64,000 nucleotides of DNA from SG8-30 sp964406445 (GTDB taxonomy: Bacteria > Pseudomonadota > Gammaproteobacteria > Steroidobacterales > Steroidobacteraceae). The position numbers were made by a program, and so were the translations under genes. Within the stretch, counting starts at the first letter, position 1; every line of letters starts with the position of its first letter. The notes under the pieces were generated by a model. That model saw only the letters and a list, made by a program, of their open reading frames with translations. It made no database searches and was not told the origin of the DNA. Where the stretch lies: positions 1 through 64,000 of the forward strand of contig CAYORU010000016.1 in the NCBI GenBank assembly GCA_964406445.1, read 5' to 3'. Of the stretch, positions 49,366 through 59,494 are shown in pieces.

Positions 49366-52275
49366 TTATAAGGCGTCTGGCGCCTCGCCTGCGACCATCA
49401 CCCGCTCCCAGACCGCGGCCACCGTCGCTCGCTCCGTCCGGAACGCGGCCTCGTCGACCACACCCGGCCGCTCCTCGAGCGCGAGTCGGTGCGCCACGTG
49501 GCGAAGCGCCCGGTAGGCGTCGACGAGCTGGTCGATCACGGCGTGATCGACGAGCGCCGCCGACCCCACCGACTCGAGCTGGCGGATGGTGTCCGAGTAC
49601 ATGACGACCGGCGGGTAGTCGCCCGCCCAGCGCAGCGCCCAGTACTGCGCCAGGAACTCGATGTCGGCGATGCCGCCACGGTCCTGCTTGAGGTCGAACT
49701 CGCCCTCGCCGGAACGCGACAGTTCGCCCCGCATGCGCTCGCGCATGCTGCGGACGTCCTCGCGCAGGCTGTCGCGGCGGACGTGGCCGGCGAGCACCGC
49801 CAGGCGCACCTCCTCGAAGCGCGCGCGCAGCGAGTCGCTGCCGGCGACGGAGCGCGAGTGCAGCAGCGCCTGGTGCTCCCAGGTCCAGGCCTCGCCGCGC
49901 TGGTACTCCGCGAAGGCGTCGATGTGGGTGACGGTGAGGCCGCCCTTGCCGCTCGGGCGCAGCCGCATGTCGACCTCGTACAGGCGGCCGGCGGCGGTGT
50001 GCACCGTGAGCAGGTGCACGAGGCGCTGCCCGAAGCGGTTGAAGAAGACGGCGTTGTCCACGACCTTCGGGCCGGCCGTCTGCTGCTCCTCGCCCGCCGA
50101 GTCGTGCAGGAACACCAGGTCGAGGTCGGAGGCGTAACCGAGTTCGAGGCCGCCGAGCTTGCCGTAGCCGACGGCCGCCAGGCCCGCGACCCGGCGCGCC
50201 TCCGCCGACCCGCACATCGGCTCGCCGTGCGTGCGCACCAGCTGCTCCCAGGCCATCCGCATCGCCTGCCCGAGGATCAGCTCGGCGACGTCGGTCAGCC
50301 GGTCGCTGACCTGCATCAGCGGCAGCCGGCCCATCAGGTCGAGCAGCGCCACCCGGAAGCGCGCGGCCCGGCGGAAGTGGCGCAGCGCGTCGACCCGCCG
50401 CTCCTCGTCGTCCCCGGCCTGCTCCAGCCGCGCCTCGAGCTCCGTCGCGAACTGCCCGCGGTCCGGCAGCACCTCGAGCACCCGCGCATCGATCAGCTCG
50501 TCGAGCAGGATCGGGAAGGAAGCGACCTGCCGGGCCAGGAAGTCGCCGTGCCGGCACACCTCCACGAGACGCTCGAGGGCCTGCGGGTTCTCGTAGAGCA
50601 GCGCGAAGTACGCCGAGCGACCGCCGATCGCCTCCAGGATGCTCGCCAGCCGGCGGACCAGCGCGTCCTCCGTTCCGTCCGGCGCCCCGCCGGCCGCCCC
50701 GGCCGCGCAGGCCTGCGCGACCGCACGCACGAGTCGCGGCAGCAGCCGCTCGAGCCGCTGCCGGCCGTGCTCGTCGAGCCGGGCGATCACGCCCGAGGCG
50801 CCGAGCGCCCGCAGCCGGCGCGTCACCGCCGCGCGATCGGCGATGCCGAGGCGGGCGAGATCCTCGTCGAGATCCTCGTCGTTCGGCTCCAGCGCCCACA
50901 GGGATGCGAGCTCAGGCTCGCCGTGCTCCGCCTCGCGCTCGGGCCCGAACACGACGTTGCGGAAGTGCCCGGACACGGCCTTGCGCACGGGCTCGAGCGC
51001 GCCCATGGCCCCCTCCCATGCGTCGCAGCCGAGCGACGCGGCGAAGCGCGCGCGCTCGAGCGGGGACTCGGGCAACGCGTGGACCTGCCGGTCGCCGGCC
51101 ATCTGCAGCCTGTTCTCGGCGCGGCGCAGTGACGCGTAGCACCCGGCCAGCTCCCGGACCGCCGCGTCGGGCAGCAGCTTGGCACCCGCGAGCCGCGGCA
51201 GCACCTCGAGCAGCGACGGCGACTGCAGGCGCCGGTCGCTGCCGCCGCGGATCAGCTGCATCGCCTGGACGATGAACTCGATCTCGCGGATGCCGCCGGG
51301 CCCGAGCTTCACGTTGTCCTGCAGGTCGCGCCGCTCGACCTCGCGCTCGATCATGGCCTTCATCGAGCGCAGCGAGTCGAAGACGCCGAAGTCGAGGTAG
51401 CGGCGGTAGACGAAGGGCCGGACCACCTCGTCGAACAGCTCCGAGTAGCGCGCCGCGCCGGTGATCGCCCGCGCCTTCACCCAGGCGTAGCGCTCCCAGT
51501 CCCGGCCGTGCTGCTGAAGGTAGTCCTCGAGCGCGCCGAAGCTCGCGACCAGCGGGCCCGACTCGCCGAAAGGTCGCAGGCGCATGTCCACGCGGTAGAC
51601 GAATCCGTCGACCGTGGGCGCGTCGAGCAGGCGGATCAGCGTCTGGCCGAGGCGTGTGAAGTACTCCTCGTTGGCCACCGGTCGGCGGCCATCGGTCTCG
51701 CCGCCCTCCGGGAAGAGGAAGATCAGGTCGATGTCGGAGGAGAAGTTGAGTTCGCCTCCGCCGAGCTTGCCCATGCCGAGCACGACCAGTTCCTGCGGCT
51801 CTCCCGAGGCGGCGCGCGGCGTGCCGTAACGAGGCGCCAGCGCCCGCACCGCGAAGTCCTGCGCAGCGCGGATGGCGGCGTCGGCGAGCGCCGAGAGCTC
51901 GCCCAGGGTCTCGGCAACGCCGGCTCGGCCGGCGAGGTCGCGCCAGGCGATGCGCACGAGTTCCCGGCAGCGCAGGCGGCGCAGCGCCGCCATGAACGAG
52001 GGTTCGTCCTCGTGCTCGAGGAACAGGGCCTGCGCACGCACATCGTAGTCGCCGTCCGCGCGCGGTGACGACAGCTCGCCGGCGAGCCAGTCGAGCAGCG
52101 CGGGATCGCGCTCGAGGCTGTCCGCGACGAAGTCGGAGCACGCGCAGACGTAGCGCGCCTCGTCCCGAAGCGCGGCCGGCGGGTCCACGCCACGCGCCTC
52201 TGCGATGCGGCCGAGCACGGCGGCCGCGTGTCCGGAGAGCTCGGGAGGGAGCAGGTCGGTCGGGACGGCGGGCAC
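49366..52275 (-). CDS. glnE: Bifunctional glutamine synthetase adenylyltransferase/adenylyl-removing enzyme
   Basis: Adds and removes AMP on glutamine synthetase in response to nitrogen status via PII. The 969-residue protein has two nucleotidyltransferase domains with the expected motifs: the N-terminal (de-adenylylating) GMGKLGGGELNFSSDIDLIFL and the C-terminal (adenylylating) GYGKLGGLELGYASDLDLVFL, separated by a helical regulatory region. Length is close to the 946 residues of E. coli. GTG start at 52275, 32 bases after the metalloprotease-like gene, so it may be read from the efflux operon as well as from its own promoter. Confidence 0.96.
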   Translation of the reverse strand: MPAVPTDLLPPELSGHAAAVLGRIAEARGVDPPAALRDEARYVCACSDFVADSLERDPALLDWLAGELSSPRADGDYDVRAQALFLEHEDEPSFMAALRRLRCRELVRIAWRDLAGRAGVAETLGELSALADAAIRAAQDFAVRALAPRYGTPRAASGEPQELVVLGMGKLGGGELNFSSDIDLIFLFPEGGETDGRRPVANEEYFTRLGQTLIRLLDAPTVDGFVYRVDMRLRPFGESGPLVASFGALEDYLQQHGRDWERYAWVKARAITGAARYSELFDEVVRPFVYRRYLDFGVFDSLRSMKAMIEREVERRDLQDNVKLGPGGIREIEFIVQAMQLIRGGSDRRLQSPSLLEVLPRLAGAKLLPDAAVRELAGCYASLRRAENRLQMAGDRQVHALPESPLERARFAASLGCDAWEGAMGALEPVRKAVSGHFRNVVFGPEREAEHGEPELASLWALEPNDEDLDEDLARLGIADRAAVTRRLRALGASGVIARLDEHGRQRLERLLPRLVRAVAQACAAGAAGGAPDGTEDALVRRLASILEAIGGRSAYFALLYENPQALERLVEVCRHGDFLARQVASFPILLDELIDARVLEVLPDRGQFATELEARLEQAGDDEERRVDALRHFRRAARFRVALLDLMGRLPLMQVSDRLTDVAELILGQAMRMAWEQLVRTHGEPMCGSAEARRVAGLAAVGYGKLGGLELGYASDLDLVFLHDSAGEEQQTAGPKVVDNAVFFNRFGQRLVHLLTVHTAAGRLYEVDMRLRPSGKGGLTVTHIDAFAEYQRGEAWTWEHQALLHSRSVAGSDSLRARFEEVRLAVLAGHVRRDSLREDVRSMRERMRGELSRSGEGEFDLKQDRGGIADIEFLAQYWALRWAGDYPPVVMYSDTIRQLESVGSAALVDHAVIDQLVDAYRALRHVAHRLALEERPGVVDEAAFRTERATVAAVWERVMVAGEAPDAL

Positions 52276-52307
52276 GGGACAAGGTTACCGGAAGCCCCGG
52301 CGGGCTC

Positions 52308-53078
52308 CTACGGCGGAGGTCGCAGCCAGCCGATCTCCGTCGCCGTCAGTTCGCCGACGACCGCCTGTCCGAGGCCCGCCGGCATGACCGCCTCGCCGGG
52401 CGCGACGGCCAGGCGTCCGGCCATGATCTCCGCGAAGGCCTGCGGGTAGCGCGGGTCGGCGCCCGGCTCGCCGTAGCCGTCCGGGAAGCGCGGCAGGTTG
52501 CTCACGGGATCGTACTTGTCGCTCGCGCCGAGCGCATGCAGCACCTCGTGCGCGATCACGAGGCTGTTGGTCGCGTCCGCCGCCGGGTCGGCGTAGCCGT
52601 GGACCACGCCGAGCAGGCCCTTCTGCAGGCCGAGCGAGTGCGGCACGGCTTCCACCTGCGTCGGGTCGTGGTAGAGCACGAAGACGCGGACGTCGGCGAG
52701 GGCGTCTCCCGCGTGGCGCGCGCTGTAGAGCCGCGTGCGCAGGCTCCACAGGACACGTCCCACGAGCCCGGCATCGGGGGCGAGCTCGGGCGGGCGGGCG
52801 TCGACCGCCGGGTACACCTCGACATGCACGGGACGCTCGATCGAAAGCCCGTAAGCCTCCGCCTCGCGCTCGAAGAAACGCTCGATGTCGGCGAAGCGCT
52901 CGCGGGACAGGCCGGCGATGTAGCGGTCGGTCGCCGGCGCGCCGTCGCCGTTCACCGGGAAGATCGCGATCCAGGCCGTGTGCTCCCACTCGGCCATGCG
53001 CCGGCGGTCGGCCCAGGTGTAGAGGGCGACGAGGGCGAGCAGCACGACGAGCAGCGTGATCCGCAGCGTCTTCCACAC
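52308..53078 (-). CDS. Membrane-anchored metalloprotease-like protein
   Basis: A 256-residue protein with one N-terminal membrane helix (WKTLRITLLVVLLALVALYTW) and a probably periplasmic C-terminal domain holding the zinc-protease motif VIAHEVLHALGASDKYDP (HExxH, with Asp/His-rich residues following). The rest (ERFADIERFFEREAEAYGL, RVFVLYHDPTQVEAVPHSLG) is not a family that I can name. GTG at 53078, 10 bases after the efflux outer-membrane gene, so it belongs to that operon. Substrate unknown. Confidence 0.75.
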   Translation of the reverse strand: MWKTLRITLLVVLLALVALYTWADRRRMAEWEHTAWIAIFPVNGDGAPATDRYIAGLSRERFADIERFFEREAEAYGLSIERPVHVEVYPAVDARPPELAPDAGLVGRVLWSLRTRLYSARHAGDALADVRVFVLYHDPTQVEAVPHSLGLQKGLLGVVHGYADPAADATNSLVIAHEVLHALGASDKYDPVSNLPRFPDGYGEPGADPRYPQAFAEIMAGRLAVAPGEAVMPAGLGQAVVGELTATEIGWLRPPP

Positions 53079-53088
53079 GGCGGCGCCC

Positions 53089-54477
53089 TCAGGGATCTCC
53101 CGCCAGCGCCTTGTGCACCGCGGCGAGCGCAGTGGCACGGCGGGTGCGCGCCTGCACCAGCTGGTCCTCGAGCTCGAGCCGCGTCCGCTCGGCGTCGAGC
53201 ACCTCGAGGAAGTCGCTCGCCCCGGCGGAGAAACGCAGGTCGGCGAGCCGCGCCGCCTCGCCCGCGGCCTTCGCAGCGCTCTCGAGCTCCGTCGCGGCCT
53301 GGTTGGCGGCACGCAGGCCGGCGAGCGCGTTCTCCGTTTCCTCGAGCGCAGCGAGCACGGTCTCCCGGTAGGCCGCGATCGCGCCTTCGCGCCGCGCCTC
53401 GGCCGCGCGGACGTTCTGCCGCACCCGGCCCACGTCGAGGAACCGCCAGCTGATCGAGGGCCCGTAGAACCATCGCTCGGCCCCTGAATCGCCGATGCCG
53501 CTGCTGGTGGGCGCCGTCCAGCCGAAGCCGCCGAACAGCTCGAGCTTCGGGAAGTACTCGGCGACCTCGACGCCGACGTCCGAGGCGGCTGCCGCGAGCC
53601 GACGCTCGGCCTCGCGCACGTCCGGGCGACGGCGCAGCCAGTCCTCCGGCGTGCCGGCGTGCGCGAAGCTCGCCAACCCGGGCATCGCCGCGCCCGGATC
53701 TAGGTTCGCGCGCAGGGTCGCGAGCGGCCATGCGGTGAGCACCGCCAGTCGCTGTTCCTGGCGGACGATCTCCGCGTCCGCCTCGGGCACCGTCGCCGCG
53801 ACGGAACGGGCCTGGGCCTCGGCGCGAGCCACGTCGAGCGCGTTCGCGCGCCCGGCGTCGAGCTGCGCCTCGAGCAGCCGGACGTTCTCCTCGAGGTTCT
53901 CGAGCTGGCGACCCAGCAGAGCGCGGCGCTCGCGCGCGCCGATCAGCGAGAACCAGGCCTGCGCGGTCTCCGCGATCACGGACTGGCGCACCGCCTCGAG
54001 CGCCGCGGCGTCCGCCTCGACGCGGCGGAAGATGGCCCGCGCCTGGTTGCGCAGGCTGCCGAACAGGTCGATCTCCCAGCGCGCGTCGAAGCCGGCGCGC
54101 CAGGTCTCGATCTCGCCGAGACCCTCGGTGGCGAACGGGTCGCGAGCGCTGTCCTCGCGGCGCTCGACGTCCCCGCCAGCCGTCACGGTCGGGAAGTAGG
54201 CAAAGGTCGACAGACCGGCGAGCGAGCGCGTCTCGGCGAGCCGCGCCGCCGCCTGCGCGAGCCCCTGGTTCGCCTCGACCGCGCGGGAGACGAGCGCGTC
54301 GAGCTCGGCGCTGCCGAAGGCCGACCACAGGGTCGACACCGGCGCGTCGGCCGCCGGCGCCTCGCCGGCCTGGTCGAAGCGCGCCGGCAGCTCGGTGGCG
54401 GGCTCGACGTGGCGGGGTCCGACGGTACAGCCGACGATCCCGAGCGCGACCAGGAGGGCCAGCACCGCGCTACGCAT
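53089..54477 (-). CDS. RND efflux outer-membrane lipoprotein (OprM/NodT family)
   Basis: TolC-like channel of 462 residues that completes the tripartite pump. It has a lipobox (LLVALGIVGCTVGP), two OEP repeats rich in helices (ARLAETRSLAGLSTFAYFPTVTAGGD; LRRRPDVREAERRLAAAASDVGVE) and the typical PSISWRFLDVGRVRQNVRAAEA. Its ATG overlaps the permease stop by eight bases. Confidence 0.93.
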   Translation of the reverse strand: MRSAVLALLVALGIVGCTVGPRHVEPATELPARFDQAGEAPAADAPVSTLWSAFGSAELDALVSRAVEANQGLAQAAARLAETRSLAGLSTFAYFPTVTAGGDVERREDSARDPFATEGLGEIETWRAGFDARWEIDLFGSLRNQARAIFRRVEADAAALEAVRQSVIAETAQAWFSLIGARERRALLGRQLENLEENVRLLEAQLDAGRANALDVARAEAQARSVAATVPEADAEIVRQEQRLAVLTAWPLATLRANLDPGAAMPGLASFAHAGTPEDWLRRRPDVREAERRLAAAASDVGVEVAEYFPKLELFGGFGWTAPTSSGIGDSGAERWFYGPSISWRFLDVGRVRQNVRAAEARREGAIAAYRETVLAALEETENALAGLRAANQAATELESAAKAAGEAARLADLRFSAGASDFLEVLDAERTRLELEDQLVQARTRRATALAAVHKALAGDP

Positions 54478-57400
54478 GGCCGCCTCCCGCCGCGAGGCGC
54501 GCCGCCCGACGCTGCTTGCGGGCCTCGGCGAGCCTGCGGATCACCACGTAGAACACCGGGGTGAAGAACAGGCCGAAGAAGGTCACACCGAGCATGCCCG
54601 AGATGACGGTGACGCCCATGACCTGCCGCACCTCGGCGCCCGCACCCGAGGCGAACACCAGCGGCACCACGCCGGCGATGAAGGCGAAGCTGGTCATCAG
54701 GATCGGACGCAATCGCAGCCGGCTCGCCTCGACCGCCGCCTCGACGATGCCGCGGCCCTGCTCCTCGAGGTCACGCGCGAACTCCACGATCAGGATGGCG
54801 TTCTTGCAGGCGAGCCCGATCAGCACGACGAAGCCGATCTTGGTGAAGATGTTGTTGTCGAGGAAGGACGGCGCGAAGTCCGGCGGCGAGATCGCGAGCC
54901 ACAGGCCGTGGAAGAAGTTCACCAGCCAGATTCCGCCGATGGCGGAGAGCAGGCACAAGGGTACGATCAGGATGATGGCGAGCGGCAGCGTCCAGCTCTC
55001 GTAGAGGCCGGCCAGCACCAGGAACACCAGCAGCACGCACAGCGGGAACACGAGGATCGCGGTGTTTCCCTGGGTCGCCTGCTGGTAGGTCAGGCCCGTC
55101 CACTCGAAGTCCATGCCGCGCGGCAGGACCTGCGCGGCGAGCTCGCGGACACGCTCGAGCGCCTCGGTGGAGGACAGCTCGGCGGGGTTGACCCCCGCGG
55201 CGATGTCCGCGGCTGGATAGGCGTTGTAGCGGATGACCGGATCCGGGCCGAAGCCGGGCTCGAGCCGGACCATGCTGCTGAGCGGCACCATCTCCCCGCG
55301 GGCATTGCGCAACTCGAGCCGCGACAGGTCGGAGATCTCGTCGCGAAACGGCGCATCCGCCTGGGCGTAGACGCCGTAAGTCCGCCCGAACAGGTTGAAG
55401 TCGTTGACATAGGCGGACCCGAGGTAGACCTGCAGCGTTCCGTAGAGCTCAGACAGGTCGACGCCCTGTTCCTTGGCGCGCGTCCGGTCGACGATCGCGT
55501 CGAGCTGCGGGACGTTCGACTGGAACGCGCTGAAGGTGCCGAGCGGGTCCATCCCGGGCGCGCCGCGGATGGCGCCCACCAGCGCCTGCGTCTGCCTGTC
55601 GAGCTCGCCGTAGCCGATGTTGGCCCGGTCCTGGACGTACAGCTCCACGCCCGTGGCGTTGCCGAGGCCCAGCACCGGCGGCGGCATCAAGGCGAAGGCG
55701 AGCCCGTCCTGGATGCCGGCGAAGCCCATGTTGAGCCGCGCGGCGATCTCCGCCGCCGACAGCTCGCGCTCGTGCGACGGCTTGAGGCCGATGAACGCGG
55801 TGCCGGCATTCGGCGTGTTGGTGAAATGCACGGCGTTGAGGCCCGGCAGCTGCACCATGCTCTCGATGCCGGGCGTGTCGCGGGCGATGTCGCCCATCCG
55901 GCGCATCGCCTCGGCGGTACGTTCGATCGTCGCGCCCTCAGGCAGCTGCAGGGCCGCGAACAGGAACAGCTTGTCCTGGGTCGGGATGAAGCCGCCCGGT
56001 ACCGCGCGGAAGCCGATGATCGTCAAGACGATCAGCACGCCGTAGATGACGAGCAGCCGCGGGGCGCGGCCGATCACGCCGCCGATGCCGCTCGAGTAGC
56101 GCTCGGCATTCCTGTTGAAGAAGCGGTTGAAGCGCCCGAACGCGCCACCGAGGATCCGCTCGATGCCGCGCCCGAGCCGGTCGGGCGGGGCGTCGCGGGG
56201 ATTGAGCAGCACCGCGGCGAGCGCCGGCGACAGCGTCAGCGAGTTGAAGGCCGAGATCAGCACCGAGGCGGCGATGGTCACGGCGAACTGGCTGTAGAAC
56301 TGCCCGGTCACGCCGCCGAGGAAGGCGAGCGGCACGAACACGGCCGAGAGCACCAGCGAGATGGCGATGATCGGACCCGAGACCTCGCTCATCGCCTGGT
56401 GGGCCGCGTCGCGGGGCGACATGCCGTGCTCGATGTGCCGCTCGACGTTCTCCACCACCACGATGGCGTCGTCCACCACGATGCCGATCGCGAGCACGAG
56501 CCCGAACAGCGTCAGCACGTTGACGGAGTAGCCGAGGCCCCACAGGACGGCGAAGGTCCCGACGATGGACACCGGCACCGCGATCAGCGGGATCAGCGAG
56601 GCGCGCCAGGTCTGCAGGAACAGCACGACGACGATCACGACGAGCGCCACCGCCTCGAGCAGGGTCATCACCACCTTGCGGATCGACTCCTGAACGAACA
56701 CCGTCGGGTCGTAGACCACCGTCCATTCGATGCCCTCGGGAAAGCCCCCGGCCAGCTCGGCCATGCGCGCGCGCACGGCCGCGGACAGCTCGACGGTGTT
56801 GGCGCCGGGCGCCTCGAAGATGGCGATCGCCGCGGCGTCCTCGTTGTCGAGCAGCGAGCCGAGCGCGTAGCTCTGCGAACCGAGCTCGACGCGGGCGACG
56901 TCGCGCAGGCGGGTCACCGCGACGCCGTCGGACTTCAGGACGATCGCGCCGAACTCCTCGGGGGTGGACAGGCGGCCCTGCGCGTTCACCGGCAGCTGCA
57001 GCACGCCACCTGCCGGCGTCGGCGGTCCGCCGATGGCGCCGGCCGAGACCTCGACGTTCTGCTCGCGGATCGCCCGGACGATGTCGCTCGCGGTGAGTCC
57101 GCGCGAGGCGGCCTGTTCCGGGTCGATCCAAACCCGCATCGCGTAGGTGCCGGCGCCGAAGGCGATCACCTGGCCGATGCCCGGCAGGCGCGCGATCTCG
57201 TCACGCACGCGCAGGGTGGCGAAGTTGGACAGGTACAGCGCGTCGTAGCGCTGGTCCGGCGAGTACAGGTGCACCACCATGGTGAGGTTCGGCGAGGCCT
57301 TGGCGGTCGTGACGCCGAGCGCGCGCACCGGCTCCGGCAGCCGCGGCAGCACCTGCGAGACGCGGTTCTGCACCTGCACCGCCGCGAGGTCGACGTCGGT

Positions 57401-57706
57401 GCCGGTCGCGAAGGTGATCGTCAACTTCATGACGCCGTCCGAGCCGGACGTCGACTTCATGTAGATCATGCCCTCGACGCCGTTGATGGCCTCCTCGAGG
57501 GGACTTGCGACGGTGTCGGCGACGGTGCGCGGGTTGGCGCCCGGGTAGGTCGCCGTCACCTGCACCGACGGCGGCACCACGTCCGGATATTCGCTGACCG
57601 GCAGGTTGGGGATGGCGATCAGTCCCGCGACGAGGATGAGCGCGGACAGGACCGTCGCCAGGACCGGGCGGTCGACGAAGACCCGGGAAAGATCTGCGTG
57701 GGCCAT
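54470..57706 (-). CDS. RND multidrug efflux permease (HAE1 family)
   Basis: Inner-membrane proton/drug antiporter of 1078 residues, 12 membrane segments with two large periplasmic loops. The N-terminus FVDRPVLATVLSALILVAG and the proton-relay segment GIVVDDAIVVVENVERHIEHG (the paired Asp of TM4) are intact, as is the TM10-11 KNAILIVEFARDLEEQG. It resembles the MexF/OqxB branch; the adjacent MFP and OMF make a complete MexEF-OprN- or AcrAB-TolC-like pump. Substrates cannot be predicted. Confidence 0.95.
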   Translation of the reverse strand: MAHADLSRVFVDRPVLATVLSALILVAGLIAIPNLPVSEYPDVVPPSVQVTATYPGANPRTVADTVASPLEEAINGVEGMIYMKSTSGSDGVMKLTITFATGTDVDLAAVQVQNRVSQVLPRLPEPVRALGVTTAKASPNLTMVVHLYSPDQRYDALYLSNFATLRVRDEIARLPGIGQVIAFGAGTYAMRVWIDPEQAASRGLTASDIVRAIREQNVEVSAGAIGGPPTPAGGVLQLPVNAQGRLSTPEEFGAIVLKSDGVAVTRLRDVARVELGSQSYALGSLLDNEDAAAIAIFEAPGANTVELSAAVRARMAELAGGFPEGIEWTVVYDPTVFVQESIRKVVMTLLEAVALVVIVVVLFLQTWRASLIPLIAVPVSIVGTFAVLWGLGYSVNVLTLFGLVLAIGIVVDDAIVVVENVERHIEHGMSPRDAAHQAMSEVSGPIIAISLVLSAVFVPLAFLGGVTGQFYSQFAVTIAASVLISAFNSLTLSPALAAVLLNPRDAPPDRLGRGIERILGGAFGRFNRFFNRNAERYSSGIGGVIGRAPRLLVIYGVLIVLTIIGFRAVPGGFIPTQDKLFLFAALQLPEGATIERTAEAMRRMGDIARDTPGIESMVQLPGLNAVHFTNTPNAGTAFIGLKPSHERELSAAEIAARLNMGFAGIQDGLAFALMPPPVLGLGNATGVELYVQDRANIGYGELDRQTQALVGAIRGAPGMDPLGTFSAFQSNVPQLDAIVDRTRAKEQGVDLSELYGTLQVYLGSAYVNDFNLFGRTYGVYAQADAPFRDEISDLSRLELRNARGEMVPLSSMVRLEPGFGPDPVIRYNAYPAADIAAGVNPAELSSTEALERVRELAAQVLPRGMDFEWTGLTYQQATQGNTAILVFPLCVLLVFLVLAGLYESWTLPLAIILIVPLCLLSAIGGIWLVNFFHGLWLAISPPDFAPSFLDNNIFTKIGFVVLIGLACKNAILIVEFARDLEEQGRGIVEAAVEASRLRLRPILMTSFAFIAGVVPLVFASGAGAEVRQVMGVTVISGMLGVTFFGLFFTPVFYVVIRRLAEARKQRRAARLAAGGGHA

Positions 57707-57710
57707 GGGG

Positions 57711-58910
57711 TCAGCCCGCGGGTGCGGCGGGTGCGGCGGGCGCGTCCGGCGGCGGCGAGTTCGGCGCGTCCATCGGCACCTCGCGCGGGTTCACCGGCTG
57801 TCCCGGGAAGAACACCTTGCGCACGCCGTTCACGATCACCTTGTCGCCCGGCGCGAGCCCGGACTCGACGACCCTCAGGCCCTCGATCCGGGGCCCGAGC
57901 GTGACGTCGCGGCGCATCGCGGCGTTGCCTTCGCCGATGACGTACACGTAGCGCCGGTCCTGGTCGGTCAGCAGCGCCTGCTCGTGGATCAGCAGCGCGT
58001 CGGTCTTGGAGGCGCCGAGCAGGCGCAGGCGCGCGAACAGGCCCGGGGTCAGGATGCCGTCCGGATTCGGAACCACCGCCCGGCCGCGGATGGTGCCGGT
58101 CGCCGGGTTCAGGGCATTGTCCACGAAGTCCATCTCGCCGCGGTGCGGGAAGCCCTCCTCGCTCGACAGGCCGACGAGGACCGGGTTGCGCGCGTCACGC
58201 GAGCTCGGCCGCTCGCCGTCCCGCGCGAGCTGCTGGTAGCGGAGGTAGGCGCGCTCGTCGCCCTCGAAGACGACGTGCACGGGGTCCACGGAAACCAGGG
58301 TCGTCAGCAGCGTCTCGCTGGGGCTTACGAGGTTGCCGGGTTTCACCAGCACCGCGCCAACACGACCGCTGAACGGCGCGCGCAGGCGCGTGAAGGACAG
58401 ATTCAGCTCGGCCTGCGCGAGGCGCGCCCGCGCCGCGAGCGCGTCGGCCTCGGCCTGGCGCGCCTCCGACTGGCGCGCCTCGAGCTCGCCGCGCGACACG
58501 GCGCGGGCTTCGATCAGCTTCTCGGCCCGCGCCAGCTCCTGACGCGCGACCTCGATGCGCGCCTCGGCGCGCGCCAGGTCGGCCCGCGCGGCGTCCACGG
58601 CCGACCGGTACTCGCGGTCGTCGATGGTGAACAGCAGGTCGCCCTTCGCGACCAGCGCACCCTCGCGGAAGTGACTCGCGTCGAGGTAGCCGGCCACCCG
58701 CGGCCTGATTTCCACCGCATCCACCGCCTCGATCCGCCCGGTGTAGTCGTCCCACTCCGTGATGGAGCGCTGCGCCACGGTGGCGACGCTGACGTCCGGG
58801 GGCGGGAACTGGGGCGGACCGCCGCCGCCGCAGGCCGAAAGCGCGCCGGCCGCGAGGACCGCGGCCGGAACCCACCGGCGCCGCTGCGCCGCCGAGCTTG
58901 AAGAAGACAC
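57711..58910 (-). CDS. RND efflux periplasmic adaptor (membrane fusion protein), lipoprotein
   Basis: AcrA-like adaptor of 399 residues. GTG at 58910 has a good AGGAG site and gives a lipoprotein signal (VPAAVLAAGALSAC). The biotinyl-lipoyl halves flank a helical hairpin (DDREYRSAVDAARADLARAE), followed by the beta-barrel (LVKPGNLVSPSETLLTTLVSVDPVHVVFEGDERAYL). The C-terminal tail is Ala/Pro-rich. It is 11 bases from the TetR gene and four bases from the permease gene. Confidence 0.93.
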   Translation of the reverse strand: MSSSSSAAQRRRWVPAAVLAAGALSACGGGGPPQFPPPDVSVATVAQRSITEWDDYTGRIEAVDAVEIRPRVAGYLDASHFREGALVAKGDLLFTIDDREYRSAVDAARADLARAEARIEVARQELARAEKLIEARAVSRGELEARQSEARQAEADALAARARLAQAELNLSFTRLRAPFSGRVGAVLVKPGNLVSPSETLLTTLVSVDPVHVVFEGDERAYLRYQQLARDGERPSSRDARNPVLVGLSSEEGFPHRGEMDFVDNALNPATGTIRGRAVVPNPDGILTPGLFARLRLLGASKTDALLIHEQALLTDQDRRYVYVIGEGNAAMRRDVTLGPRIEGLRVVESGLAPGDKVIVNGVRKVFFPGQPVNPREVPMDAPNSPPPDAPAAPAAPAG

Positions 58911-58921
58911 TCTGGATACTC

Positions 58922-59488
58922 CTAGGCTACGTCCGTTTGCCGATCGTGGCCCCACTCGCGGGCCAGCTGCTCCATCAGCGCCACCAGTCGCCGGCGCGCC
59001 GGCGCCGGCATCGAGAACACCTGCAGCAGTTCCTGCCACACCAACCCCTCGACGGCGAGCTTCAGCAGGTGCATGCGCAGGTCGCGCTCGGTCCAGCTCA
59101 CGCGCCCGAGCCGCGCCTTCATTTCCTCGCGACAGGGATCCATCAGCGACGGATCGAGCGTCGCGGCGCTCAGCATGCCGCAGAGGAACCGCCGCCGGTC
59201 GTCGTCCTGGGCCGTGAAGGCCCGGATGAAGCCGACGAGGCGCGCCGTCTCGGGGTCGCAGTCGGACGGCGCCTGCGCCGCCTCTGCCTCGGACCAGCGC
59301 CCGAGGTCCGATTCGAGCAGGCCGCGCAGCAGCGCTTCCTTGGTCGGAAAATGATAGGTGATCCCGCCGCGTGTGACGCCGCTCTCCCTGACCAGCTCGT
59401 CGAAGGTCAGCGCGCCCGCGCCGCGCGTGCTGACGATCCGCCGGGCGGATTCGAGGATCTTCACGCGCGCTTCAGGGTGACGGCCCAT
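58922..59488 (-). CDS. TetR-family regulator of the efflux operon
   Basis: A 188-residue repressor with the N-terminal helix-turn-helix FDELVRESGVTRGGITYHFPTKEALLRGLL, typical of TetR proteins, and a C-terminal ligand-binding helical domain. I take the ATG at 59488 (MGRHPEARVKIL) as the start; the preceding in-frame codons run through the operator palindrome. It is first in the tetR-mfp-rnd-omf operon, so it probably represses its own operon until an inducer binds. Confidence 0.92.
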   Translation of the reverse strand: MGRHPEARVKILESARRIVSTRGAGALTFDELVRESGVTRGGITYHFPTKEALLRGLLESDLGRWSEAEAAQAPSDCDPETARLVGFIRAFTAQDDDRRRFLCGMLSAATLDPSLMDPCREEMKARLGRVSWTERDLRMHLLKLAVEGLVWQELLQVFSMPAPARRRLVALMEQLAREWGHDRQTDVA

Positions 59489-59494
59489 CGAGTT

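Noticed and set aside
54395..57904. A very long open frame on the plus strand opposite the RND permease
   Set aside because: It is the antisense shadow of a GC-rich gene: Glu/Arg/His/Gln-rich low-complexity translation, no family match and full overlap with an unmistakable permease. The same holds for the long antisense frames opposite mrdA, lptD, glnE and nadA.
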